A stretch of 10,014 bases of DNA from Bacteroidaceae bacterium (GCA_900772575.1 CAAHEN010000093.1:1-10014); one strand, 5' to 3'. Positions 1-6,994 are shown, numbered from the stretch's first letter. Numbers and translations are program-made. The notes: generated from the sequence alone by a model not told the origin.

Positions 1-784
1 CGCCGCCGTACTGGCGGTTGCCCTCGACGCGCTTGGCATACTGCACAGGCACCTTGCGGGTAGCCTTGACCAGCATGATGGCCAGCGCCATCACGAAGAG
101 CAATGCCACAATCTCGAAAAGGAACTTGACGAGACCACCGCCCTGGCTGCCTGAAAGCGCATTGACAAACTCCTGGCCCAGTGACTCGGGCAGGCGGGCT
201 ATGATACCAATCATGATGATCAGGGAGATGCCGTTGCCCACACCCTTGTCCGTGATACGCTCACCCAGCCAAAGGATAAACATACTGCCGGCTGCCAGAA
301 TGATGGTAGACGATACCATGAACATCACACCCATCTCGACACGGAAAGCGCCGCCGACCTGATTGTGCAGGTTGATCAAGTAAGCCGGGGCCTGCACTAT
401 CAGGATGGCGATAGTGAGCCAGCGGGTATACTGGTTGATCTTGCGCCGGCCGCTCTCACCCTCACGCTGCATCTTCTGGAAATAGGGCACAGCGACTGCC
501 AGCAGCTGGATCACGATGGAGGCTGAGATGTAGGGCATGATACCCAATGCGAACACAGAGGCATTGGAGAACGCACCACCCGAGAACATGTTCAGCAGCG
601 ACATGAGTCCTTCGCTGGTCTGGTCGCGCAGCCCTTGGAGCCCGGTTGTGCCCGGGTCAATGCCAGGGAGAACGACGAAGGAGCCGAAACGGTAGATGGC
701 AACAAAGAGGAGAGTGATGAGGATTCGAGATTTCAAATCCTCAATTCTCCAAATGTTCTTGACAGTCTCGATTATCTTTTTCAT
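1..784 (-). CDS. secY: Protein translocase subunit SecY, N-terminal 261 residues (3' end outside window)
   Basis: SecY is the channel of the SecYEG translocon in the inner membrane. It moves unfolded proteins out of the cytoplasm and inserts membrane proteins. The visible part starts with a basic amphipathic stretch (MKKIIETVKNIWRIEDLKSR), followed by membrane segment 1 at about residues 21-40. The plug and TM2 region follows at about 60-96, with the family signature GIMPYISASIVIQLL at 82-96. Further membrane segments lie at about 122-138, 150-174, 184-198 and 219-240. The sequence breaks off just after RKVPVQYAKR (243-252), the start of a cytosolic loop, so roughly 180 residues are expected beyond the left edge. 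The start ATG lies 14 nt after the rplO stop. Last position in the spc operon is normal for secY. No oddity is seen in the visible part. Confidence 0.97.
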   Translation of the reverse strand, partial: MKKIIETVKNIWRIEDLKSRILITLLFVAIYRFGSFVVLPGIDPGTTGLQGLRDQTSEGLMSLLNMFSGGAFSNASVFALGIMPYISASIVIQLLAVAVPYFQKMQREGESGRRKINQYTRWLTIAILIVQAPAYLINLHNQVGGAFRVEMGVMFMVSSTIILAAGSMFILWLGERITDKGVGNGISLIIMIGIIARLPESLGQEFVNALSGSQGGGLVKFLFEIVALLFVMALAIMLVKATRKVPVQYAKRVEGNRQYGG

Positions 785-798
785 TGAGACAGTACTTG

Positions 799-1245
799 TT
801 AGATTTTCGTAGCGGTGCCACCTGCTGCCAAGATCGCAGCCTCAGCGGTCTTCGAGAAAGCGTGTGCTTCAACATCGAGTTTGCGGTTCAGCTCGCCATT
901 GGCCAGGATCTTCACCAAGTGCTTGGGGGAGATGATGCCATACTTGATCAGCTCAGCGATGCCAACCTTTTCCAGGTCGTTGGCCTCAGCGAGGGCCTGG
1001 AGCGTAGAGAGGTTGATGGCCTTGTACTCTACACGGTTGATATTCTTGAAACCGAACTTGGGCAAACGGCGCTGAAGGGGCATCTGTCCGCCTTCGAAAC
1101 CGATTTTCTTGCTATAGCCTGAACGCTGCTTGGCACCCTTGTGACCGCGGGTTGACGTGCCTCCCTTGCCGGAGCCGGGGCCGCGACCGATACGCTTGCG
1201 CGAATGCGTTGAACCGAGAGCGGGCTTTAAAGTATGTAATTTCAT
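799..1245 (-). CDS. rplO: 50S ribosomal protein L15 (uL15)
   Basis: L15 is a late-assembling 50S protein that threads a long basic N-terminal extension into 23S rRNA. The 148-residue product has the typical Gly/Arg/Lys-rich extension at residues 15-50, with KRIGRGPGSGKGGTSTRGHK as its core. After it comes the EGGQMPLQRRLPKFGF block (51-66) and a globular C-terminal domain ending AAGGTATKI. Length is normal for the family. The ATG follows the rpmD stop by 19 nt. A purine stretch (AAGGAAAG) stands 2 nt before the start, too close to act as a canonical Shine-Dalgarno site. It lies between rpmD and secY, as in most bacterial spc operons. Confidence 0.98.
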   Translation of the reverse strand: MKLHTLKPALGSTHSRKRIGRGPGSGKGGTSTRGHKGAKQRSGYSKKIGFEGGQMPLQRRLPKFGFKNINRVEYKAINLSTLQALAEANDLEKVGIAELIKYGIISPKHLVKILANGELNRKLDVEAHAFSKTAEAAILAAGGTATKI

Positions 1246-1264
1246 GACTTTCCTTATGTTTATG

Positions 1265-1441
1265 TTAGTCTAAGACCGTGACCAAATGATGCACTTTGCG
1301 AATCATGCCGCGAAGAGCAGGCGTGTCTTCCTTCTCTACGACGCGGTTCATCTTCGTCAGGCCAAGGGAATCAAGCGTACGCTTCTGATCCTTGGGAGCG
1401 CCAATGCGGCTCTTTGTTTGCTTAATCTTTAGAGTTGCCAT
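1265..1441 (-). CDS. rpmD: 50S ribosomal protein L30 (uL30)
   Basis: This small gene encodes 58 residues and reads MATLKIKQTKSRIGAPKDQK at its N-terminus, with the L30 pattern of a beta strand followed by SxIG, KDQKRTLDSLGL and NRVV. The end is MIRKVHHLVTVLD, which fits the family's closing V-x-H-L-V-x-V strand. L30 is a non-essential-sized single-domain protein of the 50S subunit, absent in some bacterial lineages but present here. It sits 8 nt after the rpsE stop and 19 nt before rplO. I translated it by hand: the ATG complement is at 1439-1441 and the TAA stop at 1265-1267. No unusual residues were noticed. Confidence 0.96.
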   Translation of the reverse strand: MATLKIKQTKSRIGAPKDQKRTLDSLGLTKMNRVVEKEDTPALRGMIRKVHHLVTVLD

Positions 1442-1449
1442 AGTCTTTG

Positions 1450-1956
1450 TTAGCCTCTGAATACTTTTTCCATTGATATACCGCGCTGCTGTGCAATCGT
1501 GCGGGCATCGCGCATCTCACTCAAGGCAAGGATTGTGGCCTTGACCAGGTTGTGGGGGTTCGACGAACCCTTCGACTTGGCCAGGACGTCCTTGACGCCG
1601 ACACTGTCGAGGACAGCGCGCATGGCGCCGCCGGCCACGACGCCGGTACCTTCAGATGCGGGCAGGATAATCACTTCGGCGCCGCCGAAACGGGCTTCCT
1701 GACCGTGGGGCACAGTGCCCTTGATGATGGGCACTTTCACCAGGTTCTTCTTGGCAACCTCCACGCCCTTGGCGATAGCGGCAGAGACTTCGCCTGCCTT
1801 GCCAAGGCCGTAGCCGATCACGCCCTTGCCGTCGCCGACCACGACGATGGCGGCGAAGGTGAACGTACGGCCACCCTTGGTGACTTTGACTACTCGATTG
1901 ATAGCAACGAGTCTGTCCTTCAAATCTTCACTGTTTACTGTTACTCTGTTTGCCAT
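1450..1956 (-). CDS. rpsE: 30S ribosomal protein S5 (uS5)
   Basis: S5 sits at the mRNA entry and decoding side of the 30S subunit and influences translational fidelity. The 168-residue product has the N-terminal dsRBD-like domain (about residues 9-75). Within it is KVTKGGRTF (24-32), where spectinomycin-resistance changes map in E. coli, and the VVGDGKGVIGYGLGKA signature (39-54). The C-terminal domain contains the glycine-rich ILPASEGTGVVAGGAMRAVL block (97-116) and ends SMEKVFRG. I place the start at the ATG giving MANRV, 6 nt after the rplR stop. An in-frame TTG two codons upstream (1960-1962) touches the rplR stop and is less likely. No spectinomycin-type substitution is evident. Confidence 0.98.
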   Translation of the reverse strand: MANRVTVNSEDLKDRLVAINRVVKVTKGGRTFTFAAIVVVGDGKGVIGYGLGKAGEVSAAIAKGVEVAKKNLVKVPIIKGTVPHGQEARFGGAEVIILPASEGTGVVAGGAMRAVLDSVGVKDVLAKSKGSSNPHNLVKATILALSEMRDARTIAQQRGISMEKVFRG

Positions 1957-1962
1957 AATCAA

Positions 1963-2307
1963 TTAGAATTTAAGTCCGCCGTTACGGGCTCCGTCTGCAA
2001 GTTCCTTTACTCGTCCGTGATAGAGATAGCCATTGCGGTCGAAGACCACAGTGGTGATACCGGCCTCGACAGCCTTCTTGGCCACGGCCTCACCGACCTT
2101 AGCTGCCTGCTCCTTCTTGGGCTGGGCTTCCATGCCGAGCGAGGAGGCGGCGACCAGTGTTGTAGCAGTCTCGTCGTTGATGATCTGGGCGTAGATCTGC
2201 TTGTTGCTCCTGAATACCGTCAGGCGGGGACGCTCTGCGGTACCGGAAATCTTATTGCGTACCCGATATTTGATTCTAGTGCGACGCTGTTCTTTTTTCG
2301 TTGTCAT
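1963..2307 (-). CDS. rplR: 50S ribosomal protein L18 (uL18)
   Basis: L18 binds 5S rRNA and, with L5, helps deliver it to the central protuberance of the 50S subunit. The protein is 114 residues. It has a basic N-terminal tail (KKEQRRTRIKYRVRNKI), then SGTAERPRLTVFRSNKQIYAQIIND (21-45), which matches the family's RNA-binding core. The C-terminal half has VGEAVAKKAVEAGITTVVFD (71-90) and the closing YLYHGRVKELADGAR (94-108). Length and ending GGLKF are normal. It starts 18 nt after rplF and is followed 6 nt later by rpsE. Nothing unusual was seen. Confidence 0.98.
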   Translation of the reverse strand: MTTKKEQRRTRIKYRVRNKISGTAERPRLTVFRSNKQIYAQIINDETATTLVAASSLGMEAQPKKEQAAKVGEAVAKKAVEAGITTVVFDRNGYLYHGRVKELADGARNGGLKF

Positions 2308-2325
2308 AATCTTATGGTCTTAAAA

Positions 2326-2895
2326 TTACTTGGCACCTGCAGACTTGCCAGACTTACGACGAATCTGCTCGCCAACAAACAGAATACCCTTGCCCTTGTA
2401 AGGTTCAGGCTTGCGGAAAGAACGGATCTTTGCACATACAAGGCCGAGGAGCTGCTTGTCGCAAGACTCCAGGCAAATATACGGGTTCTTATTTCTTTCA
2501 GACTTTGTCTCAACCTTAATCTCTTTCGGGAGCTGGAGGAAGATGTTGTGGGTGTAGCCGAGGGCGAACTCGATGAGGTTGCCCTGGTTCGACACACGAT
2601 AACCGACACCGACAAGCTCCATCTCCTTCTTGTAGCCCTCAGACACGCCGACGACCATGTTGTGGACGAGTGCGCGGTAGAGGCCGTGGAAAGCCTGCTT
2701 CTGCTTCTTCTCGACCGTGTCGTTGGCCTCGTCGATGGCGAAAGTGATTACGTTGTTCTCGATGGTCACGATGATTGAAGGATCAACAGCTTGGCTCAAC
2801 TCACCCTTCGGTCCGCTCACGGACACTACATTATCCTTCAGGGTCACATTGACGCCGGCAGGGATGTTAATCGGCAATTTACCTATTCTAGACAT
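2326..2895 (-). CDS. rplF: 50S ribosomal protein L6 (uL6)
   Basis: L6 lies near the sarcin-ricin loop and the factor-binding site of the 50S subunit. The 189-residue protein begins MSRIGKLPINIPAGV and has two tandem L6 domains, roughly residues 11-82 and 90-165. The family signature PEPYKGKG is at 163-170 and a basic tail (RRKSGKSAGAK) follows. Length is slightly above the usual 177-180 because of the tail. Unlike most genes here it has a clear Shine-Dalgarno sequence (GGAGG) 7 nt before the ATG. A stretch around 2465-2520 (ERNKNPYICLES) is more A/T-rich than the rest of the gene. It lies 16 nt after rpsH. Confidence 0.98.
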   Translation of the reverse strand: MSRIGKLPINIPAGVNVTLKDNVVSVSGPKGELSQAVDPSIIVTIENNVITFAIDEANDTVEKKQKQAFHGLYRALVHNMVVGVSEGYKKEMELVGVGYRVSNQGNLIEFALGYTHNIFLQLPKEIKVETKSERNKNPYICLESCDKQLLGLVCAKIRSFRKPEPYKGKGILFVGEQIRRKSGKSAGAK

Positions 2896-2902
2896 GTTTG
2901 TT

Positions 2903-2907
2903 CCTCC
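2903..2907 (-). promoter_or_regulatory. Shine-Dalgarno sequence of rplF
   Basis: On the minus strand GGAGG is followed by a 7-nt A-rich spacer (AACAAAC) and then the rplF ATG, a textbook spacing. Most other genes in this window have no such motif, as expected in Bacteroidota, so rplF is one of the few exceptions. The motif lies in the 16-nt rpsH-rplF gap. Confidence 0.6.
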
Positions 2908-2911
2908 AATA

Positions 2912-3307
2912 TTAATAGATGTAGCAGAGCACCTCGCCGCCTATCTTGAGCTCGGAGGCCTCCTTGTCCGTCATGACACCTTTGGACGTTGAGATGATAG
3001 CGATACCCAGTCCGTTGATAACTCTTGGCATGTCGCGATAGCCAGTGTACTTGCGCATACCGGGGGTAGACACACGCTTCAGGCTCTTGATGGCGTTGGT
3101 CTTGGTCTGCGGATTATACTTCAGGGCAACCTTGATGGTGCCTTGGGGGCCGTCTTCCTCAAACTTGTAGTTGAGGATGTAACCCTTCTCGAAGAGGATC
3201 TTGGTGATGTCCTTCTTCAAATTTGATGCGGGCACTTCCACCACACGGTGCTTGGCCATGATGGCATTGCGCAGCCGCGTCAAATAATCTGCTATTGGAT
3301 CAGTCAT
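2912..3307 (-). CDS. rpsH: 30S ribosomal protein S8 (uS8)
   Basis: S8 is a primary 16S rRNA-binding protein that organises the central domain of the 30S subunit. In E. coli it also represses the spc operon. The 131-residue product begins MTDPIADYLTRLRNAIMAKH, the conserved N-terminal helix. The C-terminal domain has the RNA-binding signature GIAIISTSKGVMTDKEA (101-117) and ends GGEVLCYIY. The preceding rpsN-rpsH gap of 61 nt is the longest in the operon body and contains a perfect hairpin. That makes this the most plausible internal site for RNA-level control, although nothing in the sequence proves it. Confidence 0.98.
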   Translation of the reverse strand: MTDPIADYLTRLRNAIMAKHRVVEVPASNLKKDITKILFEKGYILNYKFEEDGPQGTIKVALKYNPQTKTNAIKSLKRVSTPGMRKYTGYRDMPRVINGLGIAIISTSKGVMTDKEASELKIGGEVLCYIY

Positions 3308-3323
3308 AAATGGTTTTAATTAA

Positions 3324-3338
3324 TCGGGACCTTCCCGA
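3324..3338 (-). other. Hairpin in the rpsN-rpsH intergenic gap
   Basis: On the minus strand TCGGGA-AGG-TCCCGA forms a perfect 6-bp stem with a 3-nt loop, 16 nt before the rpsH ATG and 30 nt after the rpsN stop. The flanks are strongly A/T-rich. The run after the stem is TTAATTAAAA rather than a clean U-tract, so it is not a convincing intrinsic terminator. It may be a processing site, an attenuating element or an r-protein binding site; function is not known. Confidence 0.45.
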
Positions 3339-3368
3339 CAATATTAAAGTGTTGAATGTATTGTGTGT

Positions 3369-3671
3369 TTACCAGCTGGCCTTGCGTACGCCGGGGATGA
3401 GGCCGCTCGATGCCATCTCGCGGAACTGGATGCGCGAGAGTCCGAAGAGGCGGATGTAGCCTCTGGGGCGGCCTGTCAGCTTACAGCGGTTGTGCAGGCG
3501 GATAGGGTTGGCGTTGCGGGGGATAGCCTGGAGCTTGCGGGCTGCCTCGTAGGCCTCGGCGGGGTTGTCAGACTTGTTGACAATTTCCTTCAACGCGGCG
3601 CGCTTGGCTGCATACTTGGCTACGAGCTTGGCTCTCTTCACCTCGCGAGCCTTCATAGATTCTTTTGCCAT
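3369..3671 (-). CDS. rpsN: 30S ribosomal protein S14, zinc-independent long form (uS14)
   Basis: S14 joins the 30S head late in assembly. The 100-residue product is the long C-minus form. It has a helical N-terminal region (about 1-50, rich in Lys, Ala and Arg) and a single cysteine (Cys63) in NRCKLTGRPRGYIRLFGLSR (61-80). The short C-plus form would carry two CxxC zinc pairs, which are absent here. The C-terminus GLIPGVRKASW is the conserved family ending. It starts 8 nt after the rplE stop and is followed by the 61-nt hairpin-containing gap before rpsH. Position between rplE and rpsH is canonical. Confidence 0.98.
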   Translation of the reverse strand: MAKESMKAREVKRAKLVAKYAAKRAALKEIVNKSDNPAEAYEAARKLQAIPRNANPIRLHNRCKLTGRPRGYIRLFGLSRIQFREMASSGLIPGVRKASW

Positions 3672-3679
3672 ATCGTATT

Positions 3680-4234
3680 TTAATTGTTTGCGTTCTTGAA
3701 AGGCAGGCCGAATTCCTTGAGGAGAGCGTAGCCCTCTTCGTCGGTGCTTGCCGTGGTGACAAACGTGATGTTCATGCCGAGGAGACGGTCGATGGCATCA
3801 ATGTTGATTTCAGGGAAGATGATCTGCTCCTGGATGCCGAGAGTGTAGTTGCCGCGGCCGTCGAGCTTGCTCTGGATGCCCTTGAAGTCGCGGATACGGG
3901 GCAGGGCCACGCGGACGAGCTTCTCGAGAAACTCATACATGCGCTCACGGCGGAGTGTCACCATGACGCCGATGGGCATCTTCTTACGCAGCTTGAAGTT
4001 GGCGACGTCCTTGCGCGAAACGGTGGCCACAGCCTTCTGGCCGGTGATGGCGGTCAGCTCGTTGACGGCCACGTCGATGATTTTCTTGTCGGCAGTGGCG
4101 ATGCCCAGGCCCTGGTTGATGACGATCTTCTTGAGTACGGGCACCTGCATGCTTGACTTGTAGTTGAACTGCTTCATCAGAGCCGGAGCAATGCGCTCGG
4201 CATATTCCTTCTTAAGGCTTGCTGTATTACTCAT
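3680..4234 (-). CDS. rplE: 50S ribosomal protein L5 (uL5)
   Basis: L5 binds 5S rRNA in the central protuberance and contacts the P-site tRNA and the 30S head through bridge B1b. The 184-residue protein has the signature VPVLKKIVINQGLGIA (31-46), then the ITGQKAVATVSRKDVANFKLR block (63-83). The conserved IPGV-like segment appears as MPIGVMVTLRRERMYEFL (86-103). The C-terminal half has RDFKGIQSKLDGRGNYTLGI (115-134) and the FPEINID motif (140-146). The start ATG directly abuts the rplX stop with no gap. Purine-rich GGAGAGGAG lies inside the end of rplX, 9 nt before the ATG, and could act as a ribosome binding site. Confidence 0.98.
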   Translation of the reverse strand: MSNTASLKKEYAERIAPALMKQFNYKSSMQVPVLKKIVINQGLGIATADKKIIDVAVNELTAITGQKAVATVSRKDVANFKLRKKMPIGVMVTLRRERMYEFLEKLVRVALPRIRDFKGIQSKLDGRGNYTLGIQEQIIFPEINIDAIDRLLGMNITFVTTASTDEEGYALLKEFGLPFKNANN

Positions 4235-4555
4235 TTACTTAATCTCCTCTCCTGATTTTTTTGCATAACGAACCAACTTGCCCTCTTCGTTCTTGCGGCG
4301 TCCGATGCGGGTGGGCTTGTTGGTCTTGGGGTCAAGTACGTTCAAGTTGGAAATGTGAACGGGGGCTTCCACCTTCACGAAACCGCCTTGGGGATGCTTG
4401 GCGCTGGGCTTCTGGCTCTTCGTCACGACGTTGACGCCTTCGACGATGGCTCTCTGCTTCTCGACGAGCACCTTGGTGACCGTGCCGGTCTTCCCCTTGT
4501 TCACACCAGCATTTACATAGACGGTGTCGCCTTTCTTAATATGTAATTTTGCCAT
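4235..4555 (-). CDS. rplX: 50S ribosomal protein L24 (uL24)
   Basis: L24 initiates 50S assembly and sits by the exit of the peptide tunnel. The 106-residue product opens with a KOW motif: HIKKGDTVYVNAGVNKGKTG covers residues 5-24, with the invariant glycine at position 21. The family segment VEGVNVVTKSQKPS (38-51) follows, then EAPVHISNLNVLDP (63-76). The C-terminal part RIGRRKNEEGKLVRYAKKSGEEIK is basic and typical. It starts 20 nt after the rplN stop and its stop codon touches the rplE start. Nothing unusual was seen. Confidence 0.98.
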   Translation of the reverse strand: MAKLHIKKGDTVYVNAGVNKGKTGTVTKVLVEKQRAIVEGVNVVTKSQKPSAKHPQGGFVKVEAPVHISNLNVLDPKTNKPTRIGRRKNEEGKLVRYAKKSGEEIK

Positions 4556-4575
4556 TACGTTATCAGTTTACTTGA

Positions 4576-4941
4576 TTAAAGAACCTCAGGTGCCAGGGAG
4601 ACCACTTTCATGTTGACCACGCGGAGCTCGCGGGCCACAGGGCCGAAGATACGGCTGCCGCGGAGCTCGCCGGCGTTGTTGAGCAGTACGCAAGCGTTGT
4701 CATCGAAGCGGATGTAAGAGCCGTCGGCGCGACGGATTTCCTTCTTCGTACGTACGATCAAAGCCTTAGACACGGCACCTTTTTTGATTTCACTGGAGGG
4801 GATGACGCTCTTGACAGAAACGACGATCACATCACCGACAGAGGCATAGCGACGACGCGTACCGCCCAGCACGCGGATGCAGAGGGCCTCGCGAGCGCCA
4901 CTGTTGTCCGCTACAGTCAGTCTGGATTCTGCTTGTATCAT
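4576..4941 (-). CDS. rplN: 50S ribosomal protein L14 (uL14)
   Basis: L14 lies at the subunit interface, forms intersubunit bridges with 16S rRNA and is the docking site for the silencing factor RsfS. The 121-residue sequence starts MIQAESRLTVADNSGAREAL, the invariant family start. It contains RYASVGDVIVVSVKSVIP (31-48), KKGAVSKALIVRTKKEIRR (53-71) and the C-terminal signature GSRIFGPVARELR (95-107). It ends with SLAPEVL, the usual bacterial terminus. Its start lies 2 nt after rpsQ, so the S10-type and spc-type genes are joined without any visible break or terminator between them. Confidence 0.98.
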   Translation of the reverse strand: MIQAESRLTVADNSGAREALCIRVLGGTRRRYASVGDVIVVSVKSVIPSSEIKKGAVSKALIVRTKKEIRRADGSYIRFDDNACVLLNNAGELRGSRIFGPVARELRVVNMKVVSLAPEVL

Positions 4942-4943
4942 AA

Positions 4944-5201
4944 TTACTTAGCTCTTTCTACGATTTCAACAACTCTCCAACGCTTCGTCTTGCTCAGCGG
5001 ACGTGTCTCCATGATCTGCACCGTATCGCCTACGTGGCAGTCATTCTTCTCGTCGTGAACATGATACTTCTTCGTCTTGGAGACAAATTTACCATATATG
5101 GGGTGCTTCTCCTTGAACTTGGCAGCTACGACGATGGTCTTGTCCATCTTCTCGCTGACAACGACACCCTGTCTTGTCTTTCTTAAGTTTCTTTCTTCCA
5201 T
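4944..5201 (-). CDS. rpsQ: 30S ribosomal protein S17 (uS17)
   Basis: S17 is a primary 16S rRNA binder of the 30S body with an OB-fold. The 85-residue product has RKTRQGVVVSEKMDKTIVVA (7-26), the beginning of the barrel. The signature GDTVQIMETRPLSKTKRW (58-75) follows in the C-terminal half. I chose the ATG giving MEERNLRKTR. An in-frame TTG three codons upstream (5208-5210) would add MVQ and is less likely. The gap after rpmC is 12 nt. Length is normal. Confidence 0.97.
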   Translation of the reverse strand: MEERNLRKTRQGVVVSEKMDKTIVVAAKFKEKHPIYGKFVSKTKKYHVHDEKNDCHVGDTVQIMETRPLSKTKRWRVVEIVERAK

Positions 5202-5213
5202 CTGGACCAAGTG

Positions 5214-5408
5214 TTATTTGTTTTTTTCAACCTCGCTCAGAACCGTTTTCATCCGGGCGATCGTACGACGGGTTTCCTTAATCTGCGAAGGGTTTTCCAG
5301 AGGGGATACGGCGTGGTTGAACTTCATCCGGTCGTACTTCTCAACCTCGGCCTCCAATCTTTCGGCCAGCTCGGCAGCGGGAATCTGACGAATTTCTGAA
5401 ATCTTCAT
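5214..5408 (-). CDS. rpmC: 50S ribosomal protein L29 (uL29)
   Basis: L29 is a small helical protein beside the tunnel exit, next to L23, where nascent chains, trigger factor and SRP dock. The 64-residue product is two antiparallel helices: SEIRQIPAAELAERLEAEVEKYDRM in the first, then NPSQIKETRRTIARMKTVLSE. The connecting stretch FNHAVSPLENPSQIKETRR (30-48) holds the family's N-P-x-x-I-x-x-x-R-R pattern. The ATG giving MKISEIRQ is preferred. An in-frame TTG two codons upstream (5412-5414) overlaps the rplP stop. The chosen start lies 2 nt after rplP. Confidence 0.97.
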   Translation of the reverse strand: MKISEIRQIPAAELAERLEAEVEKYDRMKFNHAVSPLENPSQIKETRRTIARMKTVLSEVEKNK

Positions 5409-5410
5409 AA

Positions 5411-5836
<426 letters not shown>

Positions 5837-5852
5837 TTTGTTCTAAAAGAAA

Positions 5853-6584
5853 TTAGCGGTTGTTGTTTCTCTTGCCGCGGAATCTGCGGTTGCCATTGTA
5901 GCCGCCGTTGCCGCGTCCGTTGTCCTTCTCGGGGGTGAAGTTGGGGGTCAGGTCACGCTTGCCATAGACTTCTCCACGGCAGATCCACACCTTGATGCCA
6001 AGCAGGCCCACTTTGGTGAGGGCTTCGGTCTGGCAGTAGTCGATGTCGGCGCGGAAAGTGTGGAGGGGTGTGCGCCCCTCCTTGAACATCTCCTTGCGGG
6101 CCATTTCGGCGCCGTTCAGGCGGCCGCAGATCTGCACCTTGATGCCTTCGGCGCCGGCGTGCATGGCGTTGGAGATGGCGAGCTTGATGGCGCGGCGGTA
6201 GGCGATCTTGCCTTCCAGCTGGCGGGCGATGCTCTTGCCGACGATGTTGGCGTCGAGATCAGGCTTCTTCACCTCGAAGATGTTGATCTGCACGTCCTTG
6301 TCGGCCACCTTCTTCAGTTCCTCTTTGAGCTTGTCGACCTCCTGGCCACCCTTGCCGATGATCAGGCCCGGACGCGAGGTGCACACAGTGATGGTGATGA
6401 GCTTCGGTGTGCGCTCGATGACGATGCGCGAAACGCTGGCCTTGGCCAATCGGGCATCGAGATATTTGCGGATTTTGCTGTCCTCAAGCAGGTTGTCGCC
6501 GAAGTTAGAGCCTCCAAACCAGTTGGAGTCCCAGCCGCGAATGATACCAAGACGGTTACTTATCGGATTTACTTTTTGTCCCAT
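5853..6584 (-). CDS. rpsC: 30S ribosomal protein S3 (uS3) with Asn/Gly/Arg-rich C-terminal tail
   Basis: S3 lines the mRNA entry tunnel of the 30S subunit and contributes to its helicase activity. The 243-residue product begins MGQKVNPISNRLGIIRGWDS. A type II KH domain lies at about 40-110, with the GxxG loop GKGG at 77-80. The C-terminal domain includes AYRRAIKLAI; Arg130, Arg131 and Lys134 align with the E. coli helicase residues Arg131, Arg132 and Lys135. The family signature region GRLNGAEMARKE (154-165) is intact. From about residue 217 the protein has a tail rich in Asn, Gly and Arg (RGNGGYNGNRRFRGKRNNNR), resembling RGG-type RNA-binding extensions. It starts 11 nt after rplV. Confidence 0.98.
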   Translation of the reverse strand: MGQKVNPISNRLGIIRGWDSNWFGGSNFGDNLLEDSKIRKYLDARLAKASVSRIVIERTPKLITITVCTSRPGLIIGKGGQEVDKLKEELKKVADKDVQINIFEVKKPDLDANIVGKSIARQLEGKIAYRRAIKLAISNAMHAGAEGIKVQICGRLNGAEMARKEMFKEGRTPLHTFRADIDYCQTEALTKVGLLGIKVWICRGEVYGKRDLTPNFTPEKDNGRGNGGYNGNRRFRGKRNNNR

Positions 6585-6595
6585 GCTTCTGTCTG

Positions 6596-6994
6596 TTAGT
6601 CATTGTTTTTAGTGCCCACAAAGAGAGTCACGTGGTTCGAGCGCTTACGGATACGGTAGCCTCTACCTTGGGGGGCGGGACGCATGCGCTTGAGCGTTAC
6701 GCCTTCGTCAACGAAAATCTTGGTTATGTACAGTTCGCCGTCTTCAGCCTTGCGGTCATTCTTCTGTTCCCAGTTGGCGATGGCAGAGCGGAGGAGTTTC
6801 TCAACATCCTGTGAGGCTGCCTTCTTGGAGAACCTGAGCGTGCCGAGGGCACGGTTCACCTCCATGCCGCGGACGAGGTCGACGACGTAGCGCATCTTGC
6901 GCGGAGATGAGGGAACGTTCCGCAATTTGGCAAAGTACTGGGTCTTTAGGGCTTCTTTACGTGCTTCAGCCGCTAGTCTTTTTCTTGCTCCCAT
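6596..6994 (-). CDS. rplV: 50S ribosomal protein L22 (uL22)
   Basis: L22 lines the peptide exit tunnel, where its extended beta hairpin meets L4 at the constriction. The 132-residue product has a basic N-terminal extension (MGARKRLAAEARKEALKTQY) before the family start at AKLRNVPSSPRKMRYVVDLVRG (22-43). The globular part contains LRSAIANWEQK (68-78). The hairpin spans about residues 98-118 (GVTLKRMRPAPQGRGYRIRK) and the final strand is SNHVTLFV. The macrolide-resistance deletion in the hairpin known from E. coli is not present. It starts 42 nt after rpsS, the second longest gap in the operon body. Confidence 0.98.
   Translation of the reverse strand: MGARKRLAAEARKEALKTQYFAKLRNVPSSPRKMRYVVDLVRGMEVNRALGTLRFSKKAASQDVEKLLRSAIANWEQKNDRKAEDGELYITKIFVDEGVTLKRMRPAPQGRGYRIRKRSNHVTLFVGTKNND

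Noticed and set aside
2474..2481. TATATTTG, a -7-like box on the minus strand inside rplF
   Set aside because: It encodes the conserved YIC codons and no TTG element stands at the right spacing upstream.
1552..2778. A 408-codon open frame on the plus strand, antisense to rpsE, rplR and rplF
   Set aside because: It runs opposite three unmistakable ribosomal genes and crosses their junctions. Its length follows from GC-rich third positions that remove stop codons on the opposite strand. The translation resembles no family.
4746..4757. Perfect 12-bp palindrome TCGTACGTACGA inside rplN
   Set aside because: Two or three perfect 12-bp palindromes are expected by chance in 10 kb, and this one falls on conserved codons (IVRT) of L14.
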